From: an uncultured Neomegalonema sp.
Lineage (GTDB): Bacteria; Pseudomonadota; Alphaproteobacteria; Rhodobacterales; Rhodobacteraceae
Assembly (NCBI GenBank): GCA_937957975.1
Contig: CALFFK010000082.1
Span: 1-50,567 of the forward strand
Reading direction: 5' to 3'
DNA: 50,567 bases
In this document: in pieces, positions 24,711 through 33,990 of the stretch
Numbering within the stretch: the stretch's first letter is position 1
How the letters are laid out: the number at the start of each line of letters is the position of its first letter
Position numbers and translations under genes: made by a program
The notes under the pieces: model-generated
What the model saw: the letters and a program-made list of their open reading frames with translations, nothing else
Database searches by the model: none
Told to the model about the DNA's origin: nothing

Positions 24711-27374
24711 TCAGACGCGCGCAGGATTCACCTTGTCGGGATTAATCCCATATTTCGCGATAGCCTCCGCGACGGTCTTGTTGTCGCCCTTCTGCGCGTC
24801 AGCGAGGGCTTTCAAGGCCGCAACGGCGATAAAGCGCCGGTCTACCTCGAAAAATTCGCGCAACTTCTTGCGGTAATCCGAACGTCCGTATCCATCAGTT
24901 CCAAGCACCTTGTAGGTTCCCGGCACAAAGGCGCGGATTTGGTCGGCATAGCTCTTCATGTAATCAGTCGAGGCGATGATAGGATCGTCCCCCCGGCTCT
25001 GGAAGCACTCCGTCACATATGGAACACGCGGTTCCTCCATCGGGTGCAGCATGTTCCACCGCTCACAGTCCATCGCCTCGCGGCGCAATTCCGTAAAGCT
25101 GGTTGCACTCCACACATCGACACCAATACCAAAATCCTGTTCCAGCATTTCGGCGGCAGAAAGGCTTTCGCGCAGAATTGCGCCTGAGCCAACAAGCTGC
25201 ACCTTCCTGCCGTCCTTTTCGGAAGCGCGCAGCAGGTACATGCCCTTGCGAATACCCTCTTCCGCACCTTCGGGCATTGCCGGATGTTCATAATTCTCGT
25301 TGAGCGTCGTGATGTAATAGAAAACATCCTCCTGCTCCGCATACATGCGCCGCAGCCCATCATGCACGATCACCGCGACCTCAAACTGGAATGTCGGATC
25401 ATAACTGATGCAATTGGGAACAGTGGCCGAAATCAGATGGCTGTGCCCGTCCTCATGCTGCAACCCCTCACCATTCAGCGTTGTGCGGCCTGACGTGCCA
25501 CCGATCAGGAAACCACGCGCCCGCATGTCTCCGGCGGCCCACGCCAGATCACCGATCCGCTGGAAGCCGAACATCGAATAGTAGATATAAAACGGGATCA
25601 TCGGCGTGTTTGATGTGGAATAGGACGTCGCCGCCGCAATCCATGACGCCATGGCACCAGCCTCATTGATGCCTTCCTGAAGCATCTGGCCGTCCTGACT
25701 TTCCTTATAGTACATGAGTTGGTCAGCATCTTCAGGACGATAAAGCTGGCCAACCTGACTATAGATGCCGAATTGCCGGAACATGCCTTCCATACCGAAA
25801 GTACGGCTTTCATCCGGGACGATGGGAACAACCCGCTTACCGATCTTCTTGTCGCGCAGCAACGTATTGAGCGCCCGCACGAACGCCATCGTCGTTGAGA
25901 TGGTGCGCTCACCTGATGAACCGAGCAAGGCACCAAATTTCTCCAGCGGTGGTATCTCCAACGCATCTGATTTCGCGCGGCGCGATGGCAGATAGCCGCC
26001 GAGCTTTTTACGCTGTGCATGGAGGTATTTTGCCTCCGGGCTGTCATCCTCAAACTTGATAAGTTCGAGATTTTCGACCTGCTCATCCGTGAGGTCCAAA
26101 GAGAAACGATCACGGAACAGCTTTAGGTCTTCCACCCCCATATTCTTCTGCTGGTGGGTGATGTTCTGCGCTTCGCCCGCCGCCCCCATACCATAGCCCT
26201 TGACAGTCTTGGCGAGGATAAGCGTTGGTTTTCCTTTGGTATTCACCGCTTCGTCATAGGCGGCATAGACCTTGCGCGGATCATGTCCTCCACGCGTTAG
26301 CTTCCAGACTTGATCGTCCGACCAGTCGGCGACCATTGCGGCAGTTTCGGGATAGCGCCCAAAGAAGTTTTCACGGATATACGCACCGTTCTTCGACTTG
26401 AAATCCTGATATTCGCCATCGACGCATTCTTCCATCAACTGGCGCAATTTCCCGGAATGATCCTTGGCGAGCAAGGCATCCCAGCCTGTTCCCCACAGGC
26501 ATTTAACGACATTCCAGCCTGCCCCCCGGAAATCCCCCTCCAATTCCTGCACAATCTTTCCGTTGCCCCGCACAGGGCCGTCGAGACGCTGAAGGTTGCA
26601 GTTGATGACAAACACGAGGTTATCCAGCTTCTCGCGCCCCGCAAGGCTGATCGCACCCAGCGATTCCGGCTCATCCATCTCGCCATCGCCCATGAAGGCC
26701 CAGACCTTGCGATTATCGGTCTTCGCAAGGCTGCGCCCCTGAAGATAACGCAGGAACCGCGCCTGATAGATCGCCATAAGTGGGCCAAGACCCATCGATA
26801 CGGTCGGAAACTGCCAGAAATCCGGCATCAGCCAAGGATGTGGATAGGATGAAATGCCGTGCCCGTCTGCCTCTTGCCGGAAGCCGATTATCTGATCTTC
26901 GCTCAACCGGCCTTCCATATAGGCACGGGCATAGATGCCAGGGGCCGAGTGACCCTGAATGAAGACCAGATCACCACCATGGCCTTCATGCTCCGCATTC
27001 CAGAAATGCATGAAGCCTGTGTCATATAATGTCGCCGCAGATTGAAAGCTGGCGATATGGCCGCCCAGTTCCGAACTCTCCTTGTTCGCCTTGAGCACAA
27101 CCATCGCGGCATTCCAGCGGATTGCCGAACGAAGACGTTTTTCGATGTCACGGTCGCCCGGATGTTTGGGTTGTTCATCCACCGACACCGTGTTGACATA
27201 GGCAGAATTGCGCGCAAACGGCACAAGCGCCCCATTGCGCCTTGCAACCGAAACCGCTTCCCCAAGTAACTCATCCGCCCGATCCGTGCCTTCATAAGCA
27301 ATTACGGATTCGACCGCATTGCGCCATTCTTCGGTTTCCTGCGGATCTGTATCTTTGAAAGGACCGTCAGCCAT
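24711..27374 (-). CDS. aceE: Pyruvate dehydrogenase E1, homodimeric type
   Basis: An 887-residue single-chain E1, the length of E. coli AceE. The thiamine diphosphate motif GDGEMDEPE...NCN is near residues 229-265, with the HSAPGIYARAYMEGRLS region before it. It decarboxylates pyruvate and acetylates the lipoyl groups of AceF. Many alphaproteobacteria instead have a split PdhA/PdhB E1, but the homodimeric type is known in Paracoccus and relatives. GGAG lies 8 nt upstream of the ATG. It heads the aceE-aceF-lpd set, 87 bp after phaA. Confidence 0.96.
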   Translation of the reverse strand: MADGPFKDTDPQETEEWRNAVESVIAYEGTDRADELLGEAVSVARRNGALVPFARNSAYVNTVSVDEQPKHPGDRDIEKRLRSAIRWNAAMVVLKANKESSELGGHIASFQSAATLYDTGFMHFWNAEHEGHGGDLVFIQGHSAPGIYARAYMEGRLSEDQIIGFRQEADGHGISSYPHPWLMPDFWQFPTVSMGLGPLMAIYQARFLRYLQGRSLAKTDNRKVWAFMGDGEMDEPESLGAISLAGREKLDNLVFVINCNLQRLDGPVRGNGKIVQELEGDFRGAGWNVVKCLWGTGWDALLAKDHSGKLRQLMEECVDGEYQDFKSKNGAYIRENFFGRYPETAAMVADWSDDQVWKLTRGGHDPRKVYAAYDEAVNTKGKPTLILAKTVKGYGMGAAGEAQNITHQQKNMGVEDLKLFRDRFSLDLTDEQVENLELIKFEDDSPEAKYLHAQRKKLGGYLPSRRAKSDALEIPPLEKFGALLGSSGERTISTTMAFVRALNTLLRDKKIGKRVVPIVPDESRTFGMEGMFRQFGIYSQVGQLYRPEDADQLMYYKESQDGQMLQEGINEAGAMASWIAAATSYSTSNTPMIPFYIYYSMFGFQRIGDLAWAAGDMRARGFLIGGTSGRTTLNGEGLQHEDGHSHLISATVPNCISYDPTFQFEVAVIVHDGLRRMYAEQEDVFYYITTLNENYEHPAMPEGAEEGIRKGMYLLRASEKDGRKVQLVGSGAILRESLSAAEMLEQDFGIGVDVWSATSFTELRREAMDCERWNMLHPMEEPRVPYVTECFQSRGDDPIIASTDYMKSYADQIRAFVPGTYKVLGTDGYGRSDYRKKLREFFEVDRRFIAVAALKALADAQKGDNKTVAEAIAKYGINPDKVNPARV

Positions 27375-27461
27375 GGAACAAACTCCGCTATATCAGAATG
27401 GCGCAGGTTTTACCCGCACAGCGAGGTAGGCGACACGAAAATCCGTGCCGCCAGAACAGTA

Positions 27462-28640
27462 TCAAGCGCGTTCGACGCACATGGCAACGCCCATGCCCCC
27501 GCCGATACAGAGTGTCGCCAGTCCCTTTTTGGCATCACGTCGCTGCATTTCGAACAACAGCGTATTCAGGATACGCGCGCCTGACGCTCCGATAGGATGA
27601 CCAATGGCGATGGCACCGCCATTCACGTTCACTTTATCAGTGTCCCAGCCAAGCTCCTTGTTCACGGCACAGGCTTGTGCAGCAAAGGCTTCATTCGCCT
27701 CAATCAGGTCGAGGTCAGAAGTTGACCAACCGGCCTTTTCCAGCGCCTTTTTCGACGCATTGATCGGCCCTGCGCCCATGATCGCCGGATCGAGTCCAAC
27801 CGTTGCCCAGGACTTGATTGTGGCCATCGGTGTGATGCCACGCTTTTCGGCCTCTTCCTTGCTCATCAGCACAACAGCCGCTGCACCATCATTGATGCCC
27901 GACGCATTGCCCGCTGTGACGGTTCCGCCCTCTTTCTTGAAGACCGTTCGCAAACCACCAAGGCCTTCGGCGGTAACGCCCGCCTTGATGTACTCATCAT
28001 CCTCGACGACAGTATCACCCTTGCGGCCCTTGATCGTGACAGGCACGATTTCGTCCTTGAACTTCCCACTTTTCTGGGCGGCCTCGGCTTTGTTCTGGCT
28101 GGCGGCAGCAAAATTGTCCTGATCGTCGCGCGTGATCTGCCACTTCTCGGCGACATTCTCAGCCGTATTACCCATGTGATAGCCATGGAAGGCATCCATC
28201 AGACCATCAGACAGCATCGTATCGAGCAATTTTATATCGCCCATCTTTTGCCCGTTCCGCATTGCCTGACAATGCGGAGCCTGCGACATGCTCTCCTGCC
28301 CGCCACAGACCATAATCGCATTATCACCCAAAGCGATATGCTGATAACCAAGTGCAACTGCGCGCAGACCCGAACCGCAAAGCTGATTAATACCCCATGC
28401 GGCGGTCTCATCCGGCAACCCTGCATTACGTGCGGCCTGACGGGCAGGATTCTGTCCCTGACCGGCGGTGAGAATCTGGCCCATGATGACCTCGTCCACA
28501 TCCTTGGCCTCGACCCCGGCACGCTCCAGTGCACCCCGAATAGCAACTTCACCGAGGTAATGCGCTGACACCCCAGAAAGCGAGCCGTTGAAAGAGCCGA
28601 CAGGTGTGCGGGCGGCAGAGACGATAACGACTTCCTGCAT
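27462..28640 (-). CDS. phaA: Acetyl-CoA C-acetyltransferase (beta-ketothiolase)
   Basis: A 392-residue biosynthetic thiolase. It has the acyl-accepting Cys in [11 protein letters not shown], the His in [13 protein letters not shown] and the second Cys in [10 protein letters not shown]. It joins two acetyl-CoA into acetoacetyl-CoA. Being directly after phaB and ahead of the pyruvate dehydrogenase genes, it most likely serves polyhydroxybutyrate synthesis, though no phaC is in the window. AAGGGA is 7 nt upstream of the ATG. Confidence 0.94.
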   Translation of the reverse strand: MQEVVIVSAARTPVGSFNGSLSGVSAHYLGEVAIRGALERAGVEAKDVDEVIMGQILTAGQGQNPARQAARNAGLPDETAAWGINQLCGSGLRAVALGYQHIALGDNAIMVCGGQESMSQAPHCQAMRNGQKMGDIKLLDTMLSDGLMDAFHGYHMGNTAENVAEKWQITRDDQDNFAAASQNKAEAAQKSGKFKDEIVPVTIKGRKGDTVVEDDEYIKAGVTAEGLGGLRTVFKKEGGTVTAGNASGINDGAAAVVLMSKEEAEKRGITPMATIKSWATVGLDPAIMGAGPINASKKALEKAGWSTSDLDLIEANEAFAAQACAVNKELGWDTDKVNVNGGAIAIGHPIGASGARILNTLLFEMQRRDAKKGLATLCIGGGMGVAMCVERA

Positions 28641-28708
28641 TGGATTTTCCCTTCAAATTGATAGCAGATCACAAAAGCCGGGGCATTGAAAACACCCCGG
28701 CATCGCAA

Positions 28709-29434
28709 TCAGGTCATGGTTTGCCCGCCGTTGGCACTAAGGGTCGAACCCGTGATAAAACCGGCATCGTCCGAAGCAAGAAATACAACACAGCGCGCGA
28801 TTTCTTCCGGTTCACCAAGACGACCGACAGGGATATGCGGCAGGATATGCTTGTCCAGTACATCCTGTGCAATGGCGCGAACCATTTCTGTGCCGATATA
28901 GCCGGGGCAAATCGCATTCACGGTGATGCCCTTGCGCGCACCTTCTTGTGCCAACGCCTTCGTAAAGCCCAGATCGCCGGCCTTTGCTGCAGAGTAGTTT
29001 GCCTGACCGGCCTGACCCTTCTGCCCGTTGATTGAAGAGATATTGATGACCCGGCCCCAGCCGCGATCACGCATCCCTTCCCAAACAGGGCGGGTCATGT
29101 TGAACAGGCCATTGAGGTTCGTGCCGATCACGTCGTTCCACTTCTCGACGCTCATCTTGTGAAAGGCCGTATCGCGCGTGATGCCAGCATTGTTCACCAG
29201 AATCTCGATGGGGCCATGCGCGTCTTCGACTTCCTTGATCCCCGCAACGCAAGCGTCATAATCTGCAACGCTCCACTTATAGACCGGGATGCCCGTCTCC
29301 GCTTTAAAGGCATTTGCAGCATCGTCATTGCCCGCATAATTTGCAGCAACAGTGTAGCCTGCATCCTTCAGAGCCTGGCATATGGAGGCTCCGATTCCTC
29401 TGGTACCACCAGTGACAAGCGCAACTTTCGACAT
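28709..29434 (-). CDS. phaB: Acetoacetyl-CoA reductase
   Basis: A 241-residue short-chain dehydrogenase: TGGTRGIGASI cofactor loop, NNAGITRD, catalytic Ser in NISSINGQKGQAGQ and YSAAK. The INGQKGQAGQANYSAAKAG stretch is characteristic of PhaB and separates it from FabG. It reduces acetoacetyl-CoA with NADPH to (R)-3-hydroxybutyryl-CoA. AAGGGGA is 8 nt before the ATG; phaA follows after 68 bp. Confidence 0.94.
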   Translation of the reverse strand: MSKVALVTGGTRGIGASICQALKDAGYTVAANYAGNDDAANAFKAETGIPVYKWSVADYDACVAGIKEVEDAHGPIEILVNNAGITRDTAFHKMSVEKWNDVIGTNLNGLFNMTRPVWEGMRDRGWGRVINISSINGQKGQAGQANYSAAKAGDLGFTKALAQEGARKGITVNAICPGYIGTEMVRAIAQDVLDKHILPHIPVGRLGEPEEIARCVVFLASDDAGFITGSTLSANGGQTMT

Positions 29435-29580
29435 GAATTCAGTCCCCTTAACTTATGGCTTTCGCCTCACAGTCGCATAACGGATGTACGGACTTGGACG
29501 GATGGGGAAATCACATAGCCCGTCCAGTGCTTCCCCGCTACCGCTGTTGTAAGTCGATTTGGCGCAGGATCAAAAACATA

Positions 29581-29618
29581 CAAACAAAAACTTCGCCCCG
29601 CGCGGTGGCGGGGCGAAG
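29581..29618 (-). terminator. Intrinsic terminator of the amtB unit
   Basis: On the reverse strand a perfect 11-bp stem (CTTCGCCCCGC 29618-29608 with GCGGGGCGAAG 29601-29591) and 6-nt loop is followed by TTTTTGTTTG (29590-29581). It ends the amtB/small-protein transcript before phaB. Confidence 0.9.
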
Positions 29619-29645
29619 GATAGTTTTCATTGTGATTGATTACGG

Positions 29646-29831
29646 TCAGTGGCGTTCTTCATACCGTTTCTTTGCACGACGGTAAGCGACCTTCTCATGG
29701 CCGAGGCCAACCACAAGGGCAAAGACACACAGCCCCGCCGCCACGAGGAACCAGATATATTCCCACTCGGTCCCTGCGCCGGGATACATTGCGCCGCTGA
29801 CGTCGTTCCAGGTATCAAATGCTGAACCCAT
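29646..29831 (-). CDS. Small single-span membrane protein downstream of amtB
   Basis: A 61-residue protein: a soluble, Trp/Tyr-containing N-terminal third (MGSAFDTWNDVSG), one membrane helix (about residues 26-44, YIWFLVAAGLCVFALVVGL) and a strongly basic C-terminal tail (HEKVAYRRAKKRYEERH). A good ribosome site (AAAGGAAA, 6 nt spacing) and its place between amtB and the terminator support a real gene. Function is not known to me; the context suggests a partner or modulator of the ammonium transporter. Confidence 0.75.
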   Translation of the reverse strand: MGSAFDTWNDVSGAMYPGAGTEWEYIWFLVAAGLCVFALVVGLGHEKVAYRRAKKRYEERH

Positions 29832-29945
29832 TGTATTTCCTTTCTAATATAGCGAAACACGATCACGTTTAGCTATGATGTCCCGGAAAATGCGCATTTC
29901 TGGCACATTTCCCGATCCGGCATGATCATGCTTCGCCATGGCCCG

Positions 29946-31328
29946 TCATTCGGCGGGAAGGGTGGAGATGGTGATGCCTTCAGGATAGGCGGAACTTGGA
30001 ACCTTGGTCGTATCAAGGCCAGCGATCTCTGCGGCTTCAGGCACACGCAACATTCCAAGGATGCGAAGCACCAGGGAACACAGCAGACCCGGAATAAAGC
30101 CAAGGCAGAAAATCACCCCGACTCCGACAGCCTGCCCCATCAGCGATGTGACCGCCACGCCCGGATCGCCCTGTGCGGCGGGATACCCGGCGGCAAAGAT
30201 ACCGACGGCCATGACGCCCCAGATGCCAATGAACCCGTGAACCGTCACAGCGCCAACCGCATCATCGATTCCCATACCTTCAAGCATAGAAGCGATGGGT
30301 TTCAGCATTGCGCCGCCAAGGAAGCCGATGGCAAAGGCTGCTGGTGGCCAGAAGAGGTCAAGGCCCGAAGCGCAGGAGATGATCCCGGCCAATGCGCCCG
30401 ACATCATCCAGAACGGATCGCGTGTAATCATCCATGCGCCGATAATGCCACCAGCAAAGCCCATCAGAATGTTAAAGCTGAGCGAAGACAGAGTGATAGG
30501 CGTACCGTAGATCGTCGCAAACTTGTCAGGATACCACGACCATGCCTCGCCCGGCACGATGACACAGGCCATCAGAAAGCCGAAGAAACCAACGATAATC
30601 AGCATCAGGCCCGTGATCGTGAAGGGCATGTTATGCCCGCTCAGGTCATTTGCGGAACCATCGATGTTATACTTGCCGATACGCGGCCCCAAATTAATGA
30701 GTACTCCGAGTGCGAAGAAACCGGCAACCATATGCACAACACCTGCTGCACCAAAATCATGATAGCCATACTTCGTCACCAGCCAGCCATCCGCGTGCCA
30801 GCCCCATGCGGCGGCCACGACCCAGGCGACTGAACCCAGAATGATGGCAAGGATAATGAACCCAACCACCTGAATTCGTTCAATAACTGCGCCAGAGAAA
30901 ATCGAGGCTGTCGTCGCAGCAAACAGAGTGAACGCACCCCAGAACACGCCTGAAGCATTGTCCGAGATATTCGGCCCCATGAATTCAACCCATGGCCATG
31001 CGATACTGGAAGCATATTCATAGCCGCTGATACCATTCGGCCCGGCTTCCAGAGAAATACCCGTGGGCAGCGCCCAATAAATCCACCACCCAAAGAAATA
31101 AAACGTCGGAACCATAAACGCAAAGGCGAGGATATTCTTGATCCCTGAAGCCAGGACGTTCTTTTGTCTCGACGCACCCATCTCATATGCCAAAAATCCG
31201 GCATGAATGATGATCATAAGCGGGATGGTCAGGTAGTAGAAGGTTTCAGCGAACATTGTGTTCGTCGTCTTCGGCCCTGCCTCCAGGGCGGCCACTTTCG
31301 CCGCGAGTTCGGCCAGTTCAGCTTCCAT
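29946..31328 (-). CDS. Ammonium transporter, AmtB/Amt family
   Basis: A 460-residue polytopic protein with 11 expected helices. The twin pore histidines are seen in GVVHMVAGFF and VTVHGFIGIWG, and the Asp upstream of the first (YHDFGAAG) matches the substrate-recruiting Asp of AmtB. It moves ammonium across the inner membrane as a trimer. Unusually it begins with an Ala/Glu/Leu-rich amphipathic stretch (EAELAELAAKVAALEAG) that looks like a short coiled coil rather than the cleaved signal of E. coli AmtB. No glnK gene adjoins it; a 61-residue membrane protein follows instead. The start at 31328 has GGGGAG ~10 nt upstream; an alternative Met at residue 25 lacks a ribosome site. A sigma-54-like promoter lies 85 bp upstream. 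Confidence 0.92.
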   Translation of the reverse strand: MEAELAELAAKVAALEAGPKTTNTMFAETFYYLTIPLMIIIHAGFLAYEMGASRQKNVLASGIKNILAFAFMVPTFYFFGWWIYWALPTGISLEAGPNGISGYEYASSIAWPWVEFMGPNISDNASGVFWGAFTLFAATTASIFSGAVIERIQVVGFIILAIILGSVAWVVAAAWGWHADGWLVTKYGYHDFGAAGVVHMVAGFFALGVLINLGPRIGKYNIDGSANDLSGHNMPFTITGLMLIIVGFFGFLMACVIVPGEAWSWYPDKFATIYGTPITLSSLSFNILMGFAGGIIGAWMITRDPFWMMSGALAGIISCASGLDLFWPPAAFAIGFLGGAMLKPIASMLEGMGIDDAVGAVTVHGFIGIWGVMAVGIFAAGYPAAQGDPGVAVTSLMGQAVGVGVIFCLGFIPGLLCSLVLRILGMLRVPEAAEIAGLDTTKVPSSAYPEGITISTLPAE

Positions 31329-31413
31329 GTCGTCATTCTCCCCTTCGAATTCGTCGCTTTAGTGCGACTTAATGTCTGCGACGATACATGAACGGGAGAA
31401 AAAACCAATACCT

Positions 31414-31429
31414 TCCAAATAATGTACCA
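31414..31429 (-). promoter_or_regulatory. Candidate sigma-54 (RpoN) promoter of amtB
   Basis: The reverse-strand sequence TGGTACATTATTTGGA matches the sigma-54 consensus TGGYACRNNNNTTGCW at every defined position but one (G for C in the -12 element). It lies ~85 bp upstream of amtB, in keeping with nitrogen-regulated (NtrC) amt genes. A small inverted repeat (GTCGC/GCGAC, 31353-31368) lies in the leader. Confidence 0.5.
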
Positions 31430-31449
31430 ATTCAGGACCAAAAACCCTT

Positions 31450-32664
31450 TCACGCTGGCACAAGCCTCCCGCGCGGCACTTCACGGATTGGCAGATGCGC
31501 GATAGCAGAAAACGCCCCGACGCCGATCCCGATCCACCACACCACATCATAGCTTCCGTACACATCATACAGCTTGCCGCCGAGATAGACTCCGAGGAAC
31601 CCGCCAAGCTGATGGCTCAAAAACACAAAGCCATAGAGCGTCCCCATATATTTCATCCCGTAGAGATACCCGATCAGCCCAGAGGTCAGCGGCACAGTGG
31701 CCAGCCACAGCGCCCCCATCGACAGGCTGAACACGATCACGGTCGTCGGTGTCGGCGGCAGCATGATGAACGCGATGGCCACCACGGTTCGCAGAGCATA
31801 GATCAATGACAGCAAATACTTGCGCGAATATATCCCACCCAGTTTGCCCGCCAGCAGCGTCCCGAATACATTCGTAATCCCAATCAGCGTCAACGACGCC
31901 GCCCCCAACGCTGCCGACCCGCACGCCTCTGTCACGAATGCGGGAAAATGCGCGGTAATGAACGCGAGTTGATACCCGCAGGAAAAGAAACCCAGAAACA
32001 GCAGGATGTAATCGGGGTCTTTCGAAACCCGCCCCAAAATCTGCCCCAGCGTCTCCTCCGCCGCATCCTTTTGCACTTCCGGTGGAGGCGGCGCTTTCAG
32101 GAAAGGCAGCGCCAACAGCACCAGAAGAATCGCCCCGGCAAAGATCAGCATGGTCGATGACCACCCCACGCTGCGTTCCAGATATTCTGTCACGGGCGGC
32201 AACAACACCTGCCCTGCCGAACCAAACGCCGTCGCGATCCCCAGTGCCATCGAGCGGTTCTCTGGCGAGGCCGCACGCCCCACCACCGCCAACAACACGC
32301 CAAACCCCGTCCCGGCAACCCCAAGGCCAACCATAACGCCGGAGGTCATCACCTGCCCTAACGGCGTCGTTGCGGCAGCGGCCAGCGCCAGTCCGGCGGC
32401 ATAAATCAACGCCCCGGCGATGATCGCCCTGCGGTCCCCGAATCGATCCGCCACCATCCCGAACAACGGCTGCCCAATTCCCCAGGCGAGGTTCTGCACC
32501 GCAATCGCCAGCGAAAACTCCGTTCTCGCCCAACCGAATTCCTCGGCAATCGGAACCTGAAACACCCCAAAGGACGCACGGATACCGAACGAAACCAACA
32601 GGATCACAGCAGTTGCCGCCAAAATCGGAAACAGCGGAACATTCTGATCGCGCGCAACAGTCAT
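31450..32664 (-). CDS. Major facilitator superfamily transporter, monocarboxylate/oxalate-antiporter-like
   Basis: A 404-residue protein with 12 predicted helices and a central hydrophilic loop (KAPPPPEVQKDAAEETLGQ). The MFS motif A-like loop GMVADRFGDRR lies between helices 2 and 3. The start of the protein (FGIRASFGVFQVPIAEEFGW) and the mild signature GQPLFG are typical of the OFA/monocarboxylate-type MFS branch. Substrate unknown. The start at 32664 has GGAG 7 nt upstream; the frame is open 22 codons further. The 288-bp region between it and the divergent cyclodeaminase gene holds no gene or structure I can identify. Confidence 0.82.
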   Translation of the reverse strand: MTVARDQNVPLFPILAATAVILLVSFGIRASFGVFQVPIAEEFGWARTEFSLAIAVQNLAWGIGQPLFGMVADRFGDRRAIIAGALIYAAGLALAAAATTPLGQVMTSGVMVGLGVAGTGFGVLLAVVGRAASPENRSMALGIATAFGSAGQVLLPPVTEYLERSVGWSSTMLIFAGAILLVLLALPFLKAPPPPEVQKDAAEETLGQILGRVSKDPDYILLFLGFFSCGYQLAFITAHFPAFVTEACGSAALGAASLTLIGITNVFGTLLAGKLGGIYSRKYLLSLIYALRTVVAIAFIMLPPTPTTVIVFSLSMGALWLATVPLTSGLIGYLYGMKYMGTLYGFVFLSHQLGGFLGVYLGGKLYDVYGSYDVVWWIGIGVGAFSAIAHLPIREVPRGRLVPA

Positions 32665-32952
32665 GCCGGTTCTCCGGGCCAATACGGCACCATCACCGCA
32701 CCCACTGACTTTACCGCGAATGCCAAACACGGGCGAGTCGGAAACCGAAAATGGCCGCGATGTATCGGCAGATCATGCGCGCCAGGCACCCCCCAACCGC
32801 ACGCTTCTAACCATCTGCAGGCACCCAATCCGGCAACGGCGATCCGCCTGTATAGTGGTTCTCCGCCGGATTCTCCTGCTCACTGAAAATGCGGGATCGA
32901 GGCCGCAAAACCGGATATTCACAACCCATAAGCCGATTTGTCAGGTTCCGGA

Positions 32953-33903
32953 ATGCTGATCCTTACCCGCCCAGAAATCGAAGCATTGCTGGATTATCCC
33001 GTCGCGGCGCTGGCAATCGAAAACGCCTATCGCGCTGTCAGTCAGGGCAGGGTCAACCTGCCCCCCGTCGGGCATATTACATTCCCGGAGCACGATGCCG
33101 ATTGCCATATCAAATACGGGCATATCAGCGGCGACCCTGTATTCGCCATCAAGGTCGCCACGGGCTTTCCCGGCAATGCCGCGAAAGGGCTGCCAACGGG
33201 CAACGGCCTCGTATTGGTTCTGTCGGCTGATACCGGCGAGGCGCTTGCCCTGCTACATGACGAGATGATGCTGACCGATATACGCACCGGCCTCGGCGGC
33301 GCAATCGCCACCCGCCTTCTCGCCCGAAAGGACGGCAAGCACATCGCCGTAATCGGCGGCGGTGTTCAGGCGCGCAGGCAAATCGAAGCCCATGCCGCAC
33401 TGATGGGTGATGGCCTGTCTTTCCATCTATGGGCGCGATCCCGCGAGCAGGCCGAGCACATCGCGCGCGATCTCGCGCAAACCGCAAGAATCACCGTGTC
33501 GGATAATCTGGAACAGGTATGCCGCATGGCCGATGTGATCGTCACAACAACGGGCGCAACGGCCCCTCTTGTGCTGAACGACTGGATTAAGCCAGGAACG
33601 CATATAACCGCTATTGGCGCGGATGCGCCCGGAAAGCAGGAGCTGGAAACGGCCCTTGTTGCGCGGGCTGATGCCTTGTTTGCCGACCTTTCAGCGCAAT
33701 GCCTTGACCATGGCGAATTATCCACGGCGGCGAAGGCGGGGATGATCCAGCCCACCCATGTCACTGATTTGGGCGATGCCCTGCTTGATCCTGACAAGGG
33801 CCGGCCAAATGATGCCGCGATTACGATTGCGGATCTTACGGGTCTGGCGGCACAGGATATAGCCATGGCCAGAATCATACTCGAAGCCCATGAACGGGCG
33901 TAA
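32953..33903 (+). CDS. Ornithine cyclodeaminase/mu-crystallin family protein
   Basis: A 316-residue NAD(P)-dependent enzyme. It shows the substrate-binding KVATGFPGN (Lys), the Arg in LTDIRTGLGGAIATR, the Rossmann GGGVQARRQIEAH and the family motif IGADAPGKQEL, whose Asp corresponds to the catalytic Asp of ornithine cyclodeaminase. Members include ornithine cyclodeaminase, ketimine reductase, alanine dehydrogenase and EutC-like proteins; the exact substrate cannot be told. The ATG at 32953 is chosen; a TTG five codons upstream is in frame. Confidence 0.82.
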   Translation: MLILTRPEIEALLDYPVAALAIENAYRAVSQGRVNLPPVGHITFPEHDADCHIKYGHISGDPVFAIKVATGFPGNAAKGLPTGNGLVLVLSADTGEALALLHDEMMLTDIRTGLGGAIATRLLARKDGKHIAVIGGGVQARRQIEAHAALMGDGLSFHLWARSREQAEHIARDLAQTARITVSDNLEQVCRMADVIVTTTGATAPLVLNDWIKPGTHITAIGADAPGKQELETALVARADALFADLSAQCLDHGELSTAAKAGMIQPTHVTDLGDALLDPDKGRPNDAAITIADLTGLAAQDIAMARIILEAHERA

Positions 33904-33990
33904 CCCCGAACTGTGAGCGCGCCGCCCTTTACCCCCCCCGCCCCAATCGGATAGACCCCATCGCACGATAAACCAGCGGAACCGAAACGC

